This document shows positions 27,660 through 36,800 of a stretch of DNA of 64,000 nt, piece by piece. The stretch spans positions 1-64,000 of the forward strand of contig NZ_FQVJ01000005.1 of the NCBI RefSeq assembly GCF_900129125.1. The letters run 5' to 3'. Below the pieces are notes generated by a model, which had not been told where the DNA came from, searched no databases, and worked only from the letters and a program-made list of their open reading frames with translations. The DNA is from Acidocella aminolytica 101 = DSM 11237. Its GTDB lineage: Bacteria > Pseudomonadota > Alphaproteobacteria > Acetobacterales > Acetobacteraceae. Each line of letters starts with the position of its first letter. Position 1 is the first letter of the stretch. A program made the position numbers and the translations under genes.

Positions 27660-28237
27660 ACCGCCTAACCCTCACCACCCTGGCGCTTCTGGCCCCAGCT
27701 TTGGCCAATGCCGCCCCGGTTTTTCTGCCCACGCGCGACGTGGCCGTGCAATACACCTTGGCCCGCCCCGGCCAGGTCGCGCGGAATTTTCAGCTTCTTT
27801 ACAATGCCGCCACCCAATCCGCGCGGGTCAACAGCGCCTATGGATACTATGTTCTCGCCAACCTGCACGAGGGCCAAGCGCAGCTTGTGCTGCCCGCCAT
27901 GCACGCCATCGTCCAGGCGCCGGATTTCTCAGCCCTCACGACGGAAATCAACCAGGCTGACAATGCCCGCTTCACCCCCCTGGGTACCGGCCATTATGCG
28001 GGCCTGACCTGCCAACGTTATAAAATCGTTGACACGCACGGCACCGGCCAAGCCTGCCTCACGCCGGACGGGGTGGTGCTGCATTTCACCGGGCAGGACG
28101 CGCATGGCTCAGCGGACCTGACCGCCACCAGCGTCACCTACACCCCGCAGTCGGTCAGCGAGTTTGCCCCGCCCGCCGGCTTTGCCCCTATCAATCTGCC
28201 CCCCGGCACGGTGGCCGCCCTGCTCCAGCCCCATTAG
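27656..28237 (+). CDS. Exported protein of unknown function
   Basis: The 193-residue product has a Sec signal peptide (about 1-19, cut after ANA) and a mature domain with DUF4412-like beta strands: two cysteines (TCQRYKIV, QACLTPDG) could form a disulfide. The sequence VLPAMHAIVQAPDFS hints at a periplasmic beta-rich fold. It is translationally coupled to aat, with AAAGGAGG directly before the ATG. I do not recognise a function. Confidence 0.65.
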   Translation: MNRLTLTTLALLAPALANAAPVFLPTRDVAVQYTLARPGQVARNFQLLYNAATQSARVNSAYGYYVLANLHEGQAQLVLPAMHAIVQAPDFSALTTEINQADNARFTPLGTGHYAGLTCQRYKIVDTHGTGQACLTPDGVVLHFTGQDAHGSADLTATSVTYTPQSVSEFAPPAGFAPINLPPGTVAALLQPH

Positions 28238-28253
28238 ACCAAACATACGCAGT

Positions 28254-28274
28254 TTACCGAACATCGCCCGGTAA
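28254..28274. promoter_or_regulatory. Candidate operator upstream of the NCS1 permease
   Basis: TTACCG and CGGTAA form a perfect inverted repeat with nine bases between, about 100 bases before the permease start. It is a plausible binding site for a dimeric regulator, such as the LuxR-type response regulator of the same cluster. I did not find the same motif upstream of fmdA or the sensor gene, so the link is only a guess. Confidence 0.3.
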
Positions 28275-28371
28275 GCGCCTCATTCATCTCCCGCGCCGGA
28301 TCGTCTGTGATGCAGAAAACCAGGGAAGCCAGCCCCCCGGCATCACAACGGTCCTGCCGCAGGAGAAGCTC

Positions 28372-30051
28372 ATGTCAGCAACATCTCACGACCCCGGCGC
28401 AAAACTTCCGCGACGGAAATTCAATAAACTCGTCTCAAACCCGGTATTCGAGGATTATTCCCTCCGATACGCGCCCAAGAGTTTCCGAACCTGGTCGCAA
28501 TATGCCGTGTTCTCGGCCGCATTGGGCGGTATCGCCTATCTAGCAGACCAAGCCATTGGCGGCTCGCTCGCCGTGCAGTTTGGGTTCACCAATGCCTTCT
28601 GGGGCATCATCGCGGCGGCGGTGATCATTTTCCTCACCGGCATTCCCATCGCTTATTACTGCGCCAAATATAATGTAGACGTGGATCTGCTGACCCGTGG
28701 CGCGGGCTTTGGCTATCTCGGCTCCACCATCACCTCGGTCATCTACGCGTCCTTCACCTTCATATTTTTCGCGCTTGAAGGCTCTATCATGGCGCAAGCC
28801 TTCAATCTCTATTTCGGGATTCCGCTGCCCATCGGCTACGCAATCGGATCTTTGATGATCATTCCGCTGGTGACATTCGGCATGACGCTGCTCTCCAAGC
28901 TTCAGGTCTGGACCCAGCCGCTCTGGCTGTTGCTGCTCTTTGCCCCGCCCGTGGCCGTGCTGATGGAAGACCCGAACGCGGTCTCAAACTGGGTGAATTT
29001 CGCCGGCGCTTCCCCCAGCGGCGACAGCTTCAATCCGCTGCTGTTCGGCTCCGCTGCCGGAATCGCGCTCTCGCTCATCGCGCAAATTGGTGAGCAAGCT
29101 GACTATCTGCGCTTCATGCCGGACAAGACCAAGAAAAGCTCCTTCGGCTGGTGGCTGGCCGTTCTCGGCGCAGGTCCCGGCTGGGTGATTCTGGGGGCGG
29201 CCAAGCAGCTCATGGGCTCGTTCTTCGCCTCCGTGGCGGTGACGCACGGCACCAAGCTGGCACAAGCCAACGAGCCCATTCAGATGTATCATGCTGGTTT
29301 CACCTATATCTTCGGCGCGGGCTTCGCGGCCATCACGGTGGCTACCTTTTTCGTCATTCTGTCGCAGATCAAGATCAACGTCACCAACGCCTATTCCGGC
29401 TCGCTATCCTGGTCCAATTTCTTCTCGCGTCTTTTGCATGTGCATCCTGGCCGCGTTATCTACATCTTCTTCAATGTTGGCATCTCGCTGACCATGATGG
29501 AGCTGAATATGTTCTCGGTTCTCGGGCATATTCTTGGCTTCTATTCCAACGTCGCCGTGGCCTGGATCGGCGCGGTCACCGCAGACCTTGTCATCAACAA
29601 GCCCATTTTGAAACTTAGCCCGTCTTATATCGAGTTCAAGCGCGCGCATCTCTACAACTTCAACCCGGTCGGCTTTGGCGCCATGGTGATCGCCTCGATC
29701 ATCTCCGTGCTCGCCTTCTTTCATCTGTTCGGGGATTATGCCGCCGCCTACTCGGCGTTCATCGCGCTGGGCGTGTCCTTCATTGCTTCCCCCATCATCG
29801 CCATTCTCACCAAGGGTAAATATTATGTTGCCCGTGAAACCTGCTACCATGCCGGTGTGAAGCACGACACGATGAGTTGCGCGTCCTGCGGCTTTGAATA
29901 TGAGGCCCAGGATATGACCGGCTGCCCCTTCCACAAGGGCAATATCTGCTCACTCTGCTGCTCGCTGGACTCCGATTGCCACGACCAGTGTAAAAAACCC
30001 CATGCGGACCCGGTGCTGTCTTTTGGCACGCCCGCTGACCTCTCCCGCTAA
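28372..30051 (+). CDS. NCS1-type permease with a C-terminal eight-cysteine tail
   Basis: The 559-residue inner membrane protein has about twelve predicted helices in residues 45-490 and NCS1 (cytosine/purine/allantoin permease) features. Signature stretches are VDLLTRGAGFGYLGSTITS, SLIAQIGEQADYLRF and KINVTNAYSGSLSWSNFFSR. After the last helix it adds a cysteine-rich tail with C503, C506, C518, C526, C529, C530, C536 and C540, likely a metal or iron-sulfur site. AGGAG precedes the ATG. Lying before amiE, it is probably an amide permease, but that is inferred from context. The same sequence recurs as the sensor domain of the hybrid kinase at 33839-37222. Confidence 0.85.
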   Translation: MSATSHDPGAKLPRRKFNKLVSNPVFEDYSLRYAPKSFRTWSQYAVFSAALGGIAYLADQAIGGSLAVQFGFTNAFWGIIAAAVIIFLTGIPIAYYCAKYNVDVDLLTRGAGFGYLGSTITSVIYASFTFIFFALEGSIMAQAFNLYFGIPLPIGYAIGSLMIIPLVTFGMTLLSKLQVWTQPLWLLLLFAPPVAVLMEDPNAVSNWVNFAGASPSGDSFNPLLFGSAAGIALSLIAQIGEQADYLRFMPDKTKKSSFGWWLAVLGAGPGWVILGAAKQLMGSFFASVAVTHGTKLAQANEPIQMYHAGFTYIFGAGFAAITVATFFVILSQIKINVTNAYSGSLSWSNFFSRLLHVHPGRVIYIFFNVGISLTMMELNMFSVLGHILGFYSNVAVAWIGAVTADLVINKPILKLSPSYIEFKRAHLYNFNPVGFGAMVIASIISVLAFFHLFGDYAAAYSAFIALGVSFIASPIIAILTKGKYYVARETCYHAGVKHDTMSCASCGFEYEAQDMTGCPFHKGNICSLCCSLDSDCHDQCKKPHADPVLSFGTPADLSR

Positions 30052-30063
30052 ATCTCTGCACCT

Positions 30064-30099
30064 GCCGGGCTCGCACTATGCGGGCCCGGCTTTTTCTTT
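30064..30099 (+). terminator. Intrinsic terminator between the permease and amiE
   Basis: GCCGGGC-T-CGCA pairs with TGCG-G-GCCCGGC and is followed by TTTTTCTTT, a textbook terminator. It begins 13 bases after the permease stop and ends about 19 bases before the amiE start. It either isolates the permease or acts as a regulated attenuator in front of amiE. Confidence 0.85.
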
Positions 30100-30117
30100 G
30101 TGAAAGGACCTTCAAAG

Positions 30118-31164
30118 ATGTTGCATGGAGATATTTCCAGCAGTGCCGATACAGTCGGCGTAGCCGTGGTGAATTACAAAATGCCCCGGCTGCACACCAA
30201 AGCGGAAGTTATCGAAAACGCCAAGAAAATCGTCGCGATGATCCCCGGAATGAAGCTGGGCCTACCGGGGCTGGACCTTGTGGTTTTCCCTGAATATTCC
30301 ACCCAGGGCATCATGTACGATCCTGGTGAAATGATGGAAACCGCCGCCACCGTGCCAGGCGAGGAAACCGAAATCTTCGCCGCCGCCTGCCGTGCCTCAA
30401 AAGTCTGGGGCGTGTTCTCCATCACTGGAGAACGTCACGAGGACCACCCGAACAAAGTGCCCTACAACACCCTTATCCTCATCAACGATCAAGGCGAAAT
30501 CGTCCAGAAATACCGCAAGATCATGCCCTGGGTGCCAGTTGAAGGCTGGTATCCCGGCGGCAAAACCTTTGTCTGCGACGGCCCGAAAGGGCTAAAAGTC
30601 AGTCTGATTATCTGCGACGATGGTAATTACCCGGAAATCTGGCGCGACTGCGCGATGAAAGGGGCCGAACTGATTATCCGCTGCCAAGGCTATATGTATC
30701 CTGCCAAGGAACAGCAGGTGCTGATGTCCAAAACCATGGCCTGGGCCAATAATGTTTATGTGGCCGTCGCCAACGCCACGGGGTTTGACGGCGTTTATTC
30801 CTATTTCGGCCATTCCGCGCTCATCGGGTTTGACGGCCGTACGCTGGGAGAATGCGGAGAAGAGGACTATGGCATACAATATGCGGCGCTCTCGAAATAT
30901 CTGATCCGAGATGCCCGCAAGAATTTGCAATCACAAAACCATCTCTTCAAACTTCTTCATCGCGGCTATACCGGCATGGTCAATTCCCGCGAGAACCAGC
31001 CTGGCATGGCGGTTTGCCCGTTCGATTTCTACCGGGAATGGGTGAACGACCCTGAAGCCACCCGCACCAAGGTGGAAGCCCTCACACGTCCAACATTAGG
31101 CACCGAGGAATGCCCCATTGAAGGTATTCCCAACGGTTCCAGCGTCGCGCCCGCTGCGGAGTAA
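30118..31164 (+). CDS. amiE: Aliphatic amidase
   Basis: Hydrolyses short aliphatic amides (acetamide, propionamide) to the acid and ammonia. The 348-residue protein matches Pseudomonas AmiE closely along its whole length, including the N-terminus [20 protein letters not shown]. The nitrilase-fold triad is at E59 (FPEYS), K134 (QKYRKIMPW) and C166 ([11 protein letters not shown]), the same numbers as in Pseudomonas. The start at 30118, 11 bases behind AAAGGA, is preferred to an in-frame codon at 30100. Formamidase AmiF is a close relative, but the N-terminus and overall identity favour AmiE. Confidence 0.93.
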   Translation: MLHGDISSSADTVGVAVVNYKMPRLHTKAEVIENAKKIVAMIPGMKLGLPGLDLVVFPEYSTQGIMYDPGEMMETAATVPGEETEIFAAACRASKVWGVFSITGERHEDHPNKVPYNTLILINDQGEIVQKYRKIMPWVPVEGWYPGGKTFVCDGPKGLKVSLIICDDGNYPEIWRDCAMKGAELIIRCQGYMYPAKEQQVLMSKTMAWANNVYVAVANATGFDGVYSYFGHSALIGFDGRTLGECGEEDYGIQYAALSKYLIRDARKNLQSQNHLFKLLHRGYTGMVNSRENQPGMAVCPFDFYREWVNDPEATRTKVEALTRPTLGTEECPIEGIPNGSSVAPAAE

Positions 31165-31168
31165 ACAT

Positions 31169-31193
31169 AAAGGAGGCCAAAATACCTCCTTTT
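31169..31193 (+). terminator. Terminator after amiE
   Basis: AAAGGAGG and CCTCCTTT form an eight-base stem round CCAAAATA, directly after the amiE stop. A short TTTT follows from the right arm. Confidence 0.7.
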
Positions 31194-31223
31194 CCGTCGT
31201 TTGATATTCCACGTATGAAATTA

Positions 31224-32074
31224 GAGCCTTTGGTCATTTGACTGAGGAGATCCCGGCGCGGGATTTTTCGTGATTCATAGCCGATCGGCATTTTGAAGGG
31301 CTGATCGATGGCCCGTTATGGGCTAAATTCTGAACAATGGGAACGGCTCGCCCATCTCCTCCCAGACAAGGACGGCGACGGTGGTGTGACGGCCAAAGAC
31401 AACCGGCTTTTGTAAATGCGGTTTCATATCGTTACCGTGCGTGGATTCCCTGGCGCGATCTACCGGAGTGATTTGGCGATCCGTTGGACATTCACAAGCA
31501 GTTCAGCCGCTGGACGAAAAACGGTGTCTGGGAACGGGTCTTTTCCTTTTTGGCTACCGATGCTGACAATGAATACGCGATGATCGGCAACGCCATCGCA
31601 CACGCCATCAGCACAGTGCCGGCGCCAAAAAAAGCCGGCGGAGACCAAGGCATCGGACGAACCCGCTGCGGATTGAGCACCAAAATCCATGCTTTCATTG
31701 ATGCACTGGGCAACCTCGTTGCTTTTAGTCTGAGCAGCGGGCAAGCCCATGACTTGGCCGGGGCCGATAACCTTCTGCCCGACATGCAGGTTGATTTACT
31801 GACCGCCTATAAAGCATGCGATGCCGATGAATGGGTTATTTCCTGTCTGGCCGACAAGGGTAAAGCCGTCGTGATCCGGCCCAAGTCAACCCGAAAAATC
31901 AAGCGGGAATATGATCGCGATATCTACAAAACGCGCCATCTGATCGAAAGCTTCTTCGCCAGATTCAAGCAAATCCGCGCCAACGCAACGCGCTACAATA
32001 TACCGGCCAGGAACTACTTCCTGGCCGGTATACACCTCGCAGCCGTGGTAATTGTCTCAAATGACCACAAGCCC
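31224..32074 (+). mobile_element. IS5-type insertion sequence, degenerate
   Basis: The inverted repeats GAGCCTTTGGTCATTTGA (31224-31241) and TCAAATGACCACAAGCCC (32057-32074) match at 15 of 18 positions and bracket the transposase remnant. Exact ends and the target duplication are unclear. The element lies between amiE and fmdB, inside the amide cluster. Confidence 0.7.
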
Positions 32075-32125
32075 CAAGTTAAATTACGGCTGCATGTGTT
32101 GCGGCTGTTTTCTTTTAATGGCTGA
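31308..32125 (+). pseudogene. IS5-type transposase, frameshifted and with a stop
   Basis: The frame starts MARYGLNSEQWERLAHLLP at 31308, as in IS5-type transposases. It shifts near 31411 (after KDNRL) and then continues FVNAVSYRYRAWIPWRDLPE in another frame. A TGA at 31469-31471 falls where the next codon should be arginine. The rest (FGDPLDIHKQFSRW, GRTRCGLSTKIHAFIDALGN, HLIESFFARFKQIRANATRY) is open to 32125 and keeps much of the catalytic domain. The frameshift and stop make it inactive in cis. Confidence 0.85.
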
Positions 32126-32450
32126 TCATCCAAGGCCGGGAGCCTGGAAAACTCTTCATCGGCGGCGGTGAATCCGCCTTCAGCCTGGGCTGAGATGTAG
32201 CACAGCACCCGCAGCCCGGCGGGTGCTTGCCCGTGCGCCGGGTGCTATCCGGCGCATGAGCGCTTTTTTCATTCATCGCATGGGCTTTGCGTTTGCTATT
32301 GCTCATCAGCGCGAAATGCGGCGCGCTCAGCAACGCGCGCGGCGCTGCCTCCCCACATTCCGGGCAGCCATGATCCGCCTCGAAGGCGGACATGGGCATA
32401 AGCGCGGTGAACGGCCCGCAGGCAGGGCAAAGATAATCGTAAACCGGCAT
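32115..32450 (-). CDS. fmdB: FmdB-type zinc ribbon protein
   Basis: FmdB-family proteins accompany formamidase genes and are thought to regulate them. The 111-residue protein starts MPVYDYLCPACGPFTAL and has two CxxC pairs (CPAC, CPEC), forming a zinc ribbon at residues 8-34. A third cluster, CGCC, lies near residue 80. The gene sits right after fmdA on the same strand with one base between stop and start. Its stop lies about 40 bases from the edge of the IS5 remnant, so its C-terminus seems intact. Its mechanism is unknown. Confidence 0.85.
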   Translation of the reverse strand: MPVYDYLCPACGPFTALMPMSAFEADHGCPECGEAAPRALLSAPHFALMSNSKRKAHAMNEKSAHAPDSTRRTGKHPPGCGCCATSQPRLKADSPPPMKSFPGSRPWMISH

Positions 32451-32451
32451 T

Positions 32452-33684
32452 TTATTTATCCGGCGAAACGGGCATATCCACCCCGCCGGTGATCATCTTC
32501 ACCGGCCCGGCAGCACCGGGATTGATGTCAAACTCGAAAATTTCCGTCGGCAGATACAAGGTGGCGCAAGCGTTCGGCACATCCACAATCCCGGAAATAT
32601 GCCCCTGCACCGGCGCTGTGCCCAGCAACGAATACGCCTGCGCCCCGGAATAACCGAAAGTCTTGAGATAATTGATCGCGTTCAAACAAGCCTGCTGATA
32701 AGCCACAAACATATCGAGATAATGCTGCTCGCCAGAATCGTCGACGGAAATGCCCTCAAACACAAGATAATCCTGATAATTCGGCTTCATCGGGCTGGGT
32801 TTGAACAGCGGATTCTTGATCCCGTATTTTGCCATGCCGCCCTTGATGATCGAATGAATCCCAAGATGAATAAAGCCCGGCATTTCAATGGCGCCGCAGA
32901 AAGTGATTTCGCCATCGCCCTGGCTGAAATGCAGATCCCCGACGGACAAGCCCGCCCCCTTCACATAAACCGGGAAATAAACCCGCGCCCCGCGTGAGAG
33001 ATCCTTAATATCGCAATTCCCACCATGCTCACGCGGCGGCACGGTGCGCGCCCCTTCAGCGGCGGCTTTGTCCCGGGCGGCTCCTTGCATCCGGCCCATA
33101 TGGGCGGTGGGGGCAAAAGGCGGGTTGGCAAGCCCCGGCACGCGGGTGGGATTGGTGGAAATCAATGCTTTCTCGCGCTTGTTCCAGCTCTCCAGCATTT
33201 TTGCGTCAGGCAGGCAGCCGATCAGACCGGGGTGAATCAACCCCGCGAAATTCACTCCCGGAATATGCCGGGAGGACGTAAACATACCCTTGAAATCCCA
33301 AATGGATTTCTGTGCCTGCGGAAAATAATCGGTCAGAAACCCGCCGCCATTCTGCTTGGAGAAAAACCCGTTAAACCCCCAGAGATTTTCCTGCAGCGGC
33401 CCGATATCGAGAAAATCCACCACCAGCAGATCCCCCGGCTCAGCGCCTTCCACCTCAATCGGGCCGGAGAGGTAATGCACGGTGGTCAAATCCACATCGC
33501 GCACATCATCGGCGCTGTCATTATTCTTGATGAAGCCGCCGGTCCAGTCATAGCATTCGAGGATGAAATCATCCCCCGGCCTGACCTTGGCCACCATCGG
33601 AATATCCGGGTGCCAGCGGTTATGAACCATATCGTTGTCGAGGGGCGATCCATTGAGATCGACTTTGATCAGCGTCTCGGTCAC
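32452..33684 (-). CDS. fmdA: Formamidase/acetamidase FmdA
   Basis: Hydrolyses formamide to formate and ammonia, with weaker activity on acetamide; unrelated in fold to AmiE. The 410-residue protein fits the FmdA family length, with TLIKVDLNGSPLDNDMVHNRWHP at its start (shown in part), ILECYDWTGG and DLHFSQGDGEITFCGAIE. I placed the start at GTG 33684, behind GGAGTG; the longer in-frame version from 33723 adds an unrelated leader. It is transcribed with fmdB and divergently from the sensor kinase, sharing a 150-base promoter region. Confidence 0.93.
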   Translation of the reverse strand: MTETLIKVDLNGSPLDNDMVHNRWHPDIPMVAKVRPGDDFILECYDWTGGFIKNNDSADDVRDVDLTTVHYLSGPIEVEGAEPGDLLVVDFLDIGPLQENLWGFNGFFSKQNGGGFLTDYFPQAQKSIWDFKGMFTSSRHIPGVNFAGLIHPGLIGCLPDAKMLESWNKREKALISTNPTRVPGLANPPFAPTAHMGRMQGAARDKAAAEGARTVPPREHGGNCDIKDLSRGARVYFPVYVKGAGLSVGDLHFSQGDGEITFCGAIEMPGFIHLGIHSIIKGGMAKYGIKNPLFKPSPMKPNYQDYLVFEGISVDDSGEQHYLDMFVAYQQACLNAINYLKTFGYSGAQAYSLLGTAPVQGHISGIVDVPNACATLYLPTEIFEFDINPGAAGPVKMITGGVDMPVSPDK

Positions 33685-33772
33685 GGGGCGGACACTCCAT
33701 TTGGCTGAAATGAAAAGGAACAAGTACGTGCAACGTGTCCCCTCAGCCTCGAAAATCCGCGCCCTCGGCGGA

Positions 33773-33790
33773 ATACGGAAGAGTGCGTAT
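33773..33790. promoter_or_regulatory. Candidate palindrome between fmdA and the sensor kinase gene
   Basis: ATACG and CGTAT are arranged as an inverted repeat with eight bases between, in the 154-base gap between the divergent fmdA and sensor genes. It is a possible regulator site for both, with no independent support. Confidence 0.25.
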
Positions 33791-33838
33791 GGGCTTGCGT
33801 GCTTTCCCGGTTAATCTTCCATTTACATCACATGCGAG

Positions 33839-36800
33839 GTGCGATTGGCGTTTCCACAGCGGATTACCCCCATACGGCGCAGCTATAACCAATTCGTCGC
33901 GGATGAGACGATGGAGGATTACGCGCTACGCTTCACCGCCAGCGCCGCGCGCAAGTTCTCCGCGCGGGCGGTCGCCAATACCGCGTTCGGCGCCACCTCC
34001 TTCCTGGCACTGGAGGCGATTGGCGCCACGGTCACGCTGCAATATGGGCCGGTGAACGCGGTGGCGGCGATTTTGAGCGTCGCCTTGCTCATCTCCCTCA
34101 CTGCCGGGCCGATTGCTTATGTCGCCGCGAAATACGGCGTGGATATCGATTTACTGACCCGTGCCGCCGGGTTCGGCTATATCGGCTCCACCATCACATC
34201 GCTCATCTACGCCTCGTTCACCTTTATTTTTTTTGCGCTGGAAGCCTCTATCTTTGCCAACATGCTGAATCAGGTTTTCGGCATTCCGCTACATCTTGGC
34301 TATGTACTTACCACGCTCGGCATTATTCCCCTGGCGGCTTATGGCATCACATTCATCTCGCGCTTCCAGGCATGGAGCCAGCCGCTCTGGCTGGCGTTGA
34401 ATTTTCTACCTTTGCTATTTCTGGCTCTGGATCCAGCCTTGCTACATGATTGGGCGGGGTTTCATGGGCTGGGCTGGGCAGGCGGGTTTTCGCTGCTGCC
34501 CTTTGGCGCCTGTGCCTCCATCATTGTGTCATTGATCGCGCAGATTGGGGAGCAAGCGGATTATCTGCGGTTTTTACCCAGGCCCGATCCCAAGGCGCGC
34601 TGGCGCTGGTGGGGGGCCTTGCTTGCTGCGGGGCCAGGCTGGGTGCTGCCGGGGGTGGTGAAAATGCTCATGGGCTCAGTGCTGGGGGTGCTCTCGCTGG
34701 GGCTGGGTTATGGGGCGGAGCAAGCCGCACAGCCTATCATTCTCTACCACGCCGCCTACGGGCTGGCGCTGCCGCCGCACGCGGCTTTGCTGGCCGCCGC
34801 CCTGCTGGTGGCGGTGGCGCAGACCAAGATCAACGTCACCAACGCGTATGCGGGCTCCATCGCCTGGTCCAATTTCTTCTCCCGCCTGACGCACCGGCAT
34901 CCTGGACGGGTGATCTGGCTGGTGTTCAACGCCGCCATCGGGCTGCTGCTGATGGAGCTGGATATTTACCGCTCAATTGCGCCCATTCTGGCCTTTTATT
35001 CCGTGCTAGCCTGCGGCTGGATCGGCGCCATCTCTGCGGACCTGGTGCTGGTGAAAGGCATGCGCCTCGGCCCACGCATCATCGAATTCAAGCGCGCCCA
35101 TCTGTATGACATCAACCCCGTCGGCACCGGCGCCATGCTGCTGGCCACGCTGGCTGGGGCGCTATGCATCTCCGGGCTACTGGGAGCGTATGCCCATGCT
35201 TTCGCGCCGTTTATCGCATTGGCCAGCGCCTTTATCGCGGTACCCGCCATTGCCGCCGCCACGCGCGGGCGGTTTTACCTGGCCCGCAGGCCGCGCCGCG
35301 CTTGGGCAGGGGAGAGCCAGCTTGTCTGCTCGGTCTGCGATAACGCGTTCGAGCCGCAGGACATTGCCTATTGTCCGGCCTATGCGGCGCCCATCTGCTC
35401 CCTTTGCTGCACACTGGATTCCCGCTGCCGGGATGCCTGCAAGCCCCATGCCCGCTATGGCACGCAGATCATCGGGCTGATGCGCCATCTACTGCCAGCA
35501 CGGCTGCGCGGCCGGATGGACCCAGTGTTGCTGCGCTTTCTAGGCGTGTTCAGCCTCACTGCCGTGGTGCTGGGTGTGATTTTCTGTGCCTTTTACTGGC
35601 AGGCCGCCAGCCAGAACAGCGCCTTGGCCGCGCTGCTGGCCACCGCGTTCTGGCGGGTGTTTGTATGTATTCTGCTAGTAGCGGGGGTGTTTGCCTGGCT
35701 GCAGGTGCTAGCGCGTGAATCCTCCCTGGCGGCGGAGGAGGAAAGCCGCCGCCAGACCCAGCTGCTGCTGGCCGAGATTGACGCCCACCGCAAAACCGAC
35801 GCCAAGCTCGCCCGCGCGCGGGAGGTGGCGGAAGCCGCCAACATCGCCAAAACCCGCTTCATCGTAGGGGTGAGCCACGAGCTGCGCACGCCACTGAACG
35901 CCGTGCTGGGCTATGCGCAGCTCTTGGAAAACGACGAGACCATCCCGCCCCGGCGGCGGGAGACTATCGGCATCATCCGCCGCTCGGGCGAGCATCTGCA
36001 CGGACTCATTGAAGGGCTGATGGATATTTCCAAGATTGAGGCCGGGCGAATCGACATTGAACGGCGGGAGGTGAATTTCCCGGATTTTCTGGCTCAGATC
36101 ACCGGCATGTTTCGCCTACAGGCAGCAGCGAAGGGGCTGAGTTTCGAGTTCGAGACCCCATCCCGCCTGCCGACTTTGGTGTTTATTGATGAAATCCGCC
36201 TGCGGCAGATTCTGATCAACCTGCTCTCCAACGCGCTGAAATTCACCACGCGCGGGGGCATCCGCCTGGCTTTACGCATACCAGGAGAGGTAATGGAGTT
36301 CGAGGTTGCGGATACTGGCCCCGGCATCGCGCCGCAAGACTTGGCCCGGATTTTCGAACCGTTTGAGCGTGCCTTGCCCAAGAACAGTGCCGCACCGCCG
36401 GGGATCGGGCTGGGGCTAACCATCACCAAGCTGCTAGTGGAAATTCTGGGCGGGCGTATTTCCGTGGATAGCACGCCCGGCAAGGGTAGCCGCTTCAGAG
36501 TGCAACTGCTCATCTCCCGCGCGCCCCGCGCCAGTGCTAGCGCGCCGATGCAAGGGCGCATCGTAGGGTACCAGGGCGCGCGACGCACCATTATAGCGGC
36601 GGAGGACAACGCCGTGCACCGCGCTTTGCTGCAAGATGCGCTGACCCCGCTAGGCTTCACCCTGCTCACTGCACCGGACGGCCCCTCTTGCCTTCGGCTG
36701 GCGGCGGGCTGCAAGGCGGATCTGTTTCTGCTGGATTACTCCATGCCGCAGACCGAAATGCCGGCGCTGAACGGGCTGGGCTTGGCCCGTCAGCTGCGCC

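Noticed and set aside
34450-35109. A 219-residue plus-strand frame inside the sensor kinase gene
   Set aside because: Shadow of the permease domain in another frame, without its own start signal.
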